From Winogradskyella jejuensis (GTDB lineage Bacteria > Bacteroidota > Bacteroidia > Flavobacteriales > Flavobacteriaceae): a stretch of 64,000 nt of DNA. The position numbers were made by a program, and so were the translations under genes. Under the pieces are notes generated by a model. That model saw only the letters and a program-made list of their open reading frames with translations. It was not told the DNA's origin and searched no databases. Location of the stretch: contig NZ_FQWS01000002.1 of the NCBI RefSeq assembly GCF_900129745.1, positions 1,054,001-1,118,000 of the forward strand. Direction: 5' to 3'. Shown here in pieces: positions 63,627 through 64,000 of the stretch; within the stretch, counting starts at the first letter, position 1, and the number at the start of each line of letters is the position of its first letter.

Positions 63627-64000
63627 TTACAATTCGATAACGGTCTCACTTAGTGGTTTTCTTACTTTTTTTAGTTCTGCAAACATATCATCTTTAGCGC
63701 GTTTCCCTACAGGTAGTAACAAAACCGATTTTAAGCCTTTTTTGTCTAGTTGAAGACTTTGGTCAAAAGCTTCAGGATTAAAACCTTCCATAGGACAACT
63801 ATCTATTTCTTCAATAGCGCAAACCGTCATTAAATTCCCCAAAGCAATGTAAGCTTGTCTTATAGCCCAATCTTCCTTCTTATCCTTTGGCATGGTTTCT
63901 ATTGTGGAATTTAGTTGATTTTTGAAAGGCTCAAGGATAGTTTTTGGCGTGTTTCTTATATCAACTATATTCTCAAAATGTTCATTAACATCGTTTTGGT
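63627..64000 (-). CDS. Nitroreductase-family flavoprotein, C-terminal part (cut by window edge)
   Basis: About 124 residues are visible; the start is beyond the window end. The frame stays open from 64000 through [20 protein letters not shown] to the stop. [29 protein letters not shown] (split) is the nitroreductase FMN-binding helix and loop, as in NfsB-like NAD(P)H oxidoreductases, and [13 protein letters not shown] is the C-terminal strand. The internal ATG at 63893 is not the start. Confidence 0.85.
   Translation of the reverse strand, partial: QNDVNEHFENIVDIRNTPKTILEPFKNQLNSTIETMPKDKKEDWAIRQAYIALGNLMTVCAIEEIDSCPMEGFNPEAFDQSLQLDKKGLKSVLLLPVGKRAKDDMFAELKKVRKPLSETVIEL

Noticed and set aside
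1..64000. CRISPR arrays, tRNA or rRNA genes
   Set aside because: No regularly spaced repeats and no cloverleaf or rRNA signatures were seen in the short intergenic gaps.

Overview
The window is AT-rich, densely coded chromosomal DNA from a member of the Bacteroidota, almost certainly family Flavobacteriaceae. The evidence is two proteins with a type IX secretion (T9SS) C-terminal sorting domain, MiaE, DUF4294, DUF2911 and DUF4268 proteins, a periplasmic propeller histidine kinase, and promoters with the Bacteroidota -7 box TAnnTTTG. The genus cannot be fixed from the sequence. No tRNA, rRNA or CRISPR array is visible, and no gene-free stretch reaches 300 bases.

Layout. 1-2.2 kb: start of histidine ammonia-lyase and the fused NAD(P)HX repair enzyme. 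2.4-7.1 kb: threonine operon thrA-thrB-thrC. 7.1-18.5 kb: housekeeping and accessory genes (RlmL-type methyltransferase, ZIP transporter, an SRPBCC/propeller fusion, GNAT, DoxX, VOC, hemolysin III, M42 peptidase, a lone HEPN-like gene, class V aminotransferase, Nudix, PrsW). 18.6-22.0 kb: three-gene biotin-dependent acyl-CoA carboxylase operon. 22.1-28.2 kb: DinB, Bcr/CflA exporter, Sua5/YrdC, an envelope pair, UvrD/PcrA helicase. 28.3-33.4 kb: sensor kinase, LuxR-type regulator and a T9SS-secreted protein, with a strong promoter and a long RNA hairpin in the leader. 33.5-39.8 kb: M20 amidohydrolase, FMN glutamate synthase-like protein, patatin, M1 peptidase. 39.9-42.5 kb: recG carrying an in-frame DUF559 nuclease insertion. 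42.5-46.3 kb: ClbS/DfsB, DUF2911-TPR, MiaE, AtoE-like transporter. 46.5-48.2 kb: probable toxin-antitoxin-SecB-like chaperone (TAC) operon followed by a fold-back DNA element. 48.2-60.3 kb: TlpA-like lipoprotein, pheT, PAP2, tpx, dgkA, ftsK, lolA, LptF/G, ribBA. 60.3-64 kb: GH16 glycosidase with T9SS tail, DegT aminotransferase, a cysteine-less thioredoxin-like protein and the end of a nitroreductase.

The three most notable items are as follows. (1) recG contains a 447-nt (149-codon) unit encoding a DUF559 endonuclease domain, with imperfect terminal inverted repeats and a possible TTCT duplication; removing it restores a canonical RecG junction and a 704-residue protein. (2) The 46.5-48.1 kb operon has the gene order of TAC systems but a first gene of no toxin family I recognise, and is followed by a roughly 120-nt element with nested palindromes. 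(3) Between the response regulator and the T9SS protein lie three TACGTA hexamers spaced by 10 and 20 bp, a TTGACA/TAATAT promoter and a 20-bp RNA stem ending in a U-tract. A second TACGTA-N4-TACGTA pair occurs just upstream of the TAC operon.
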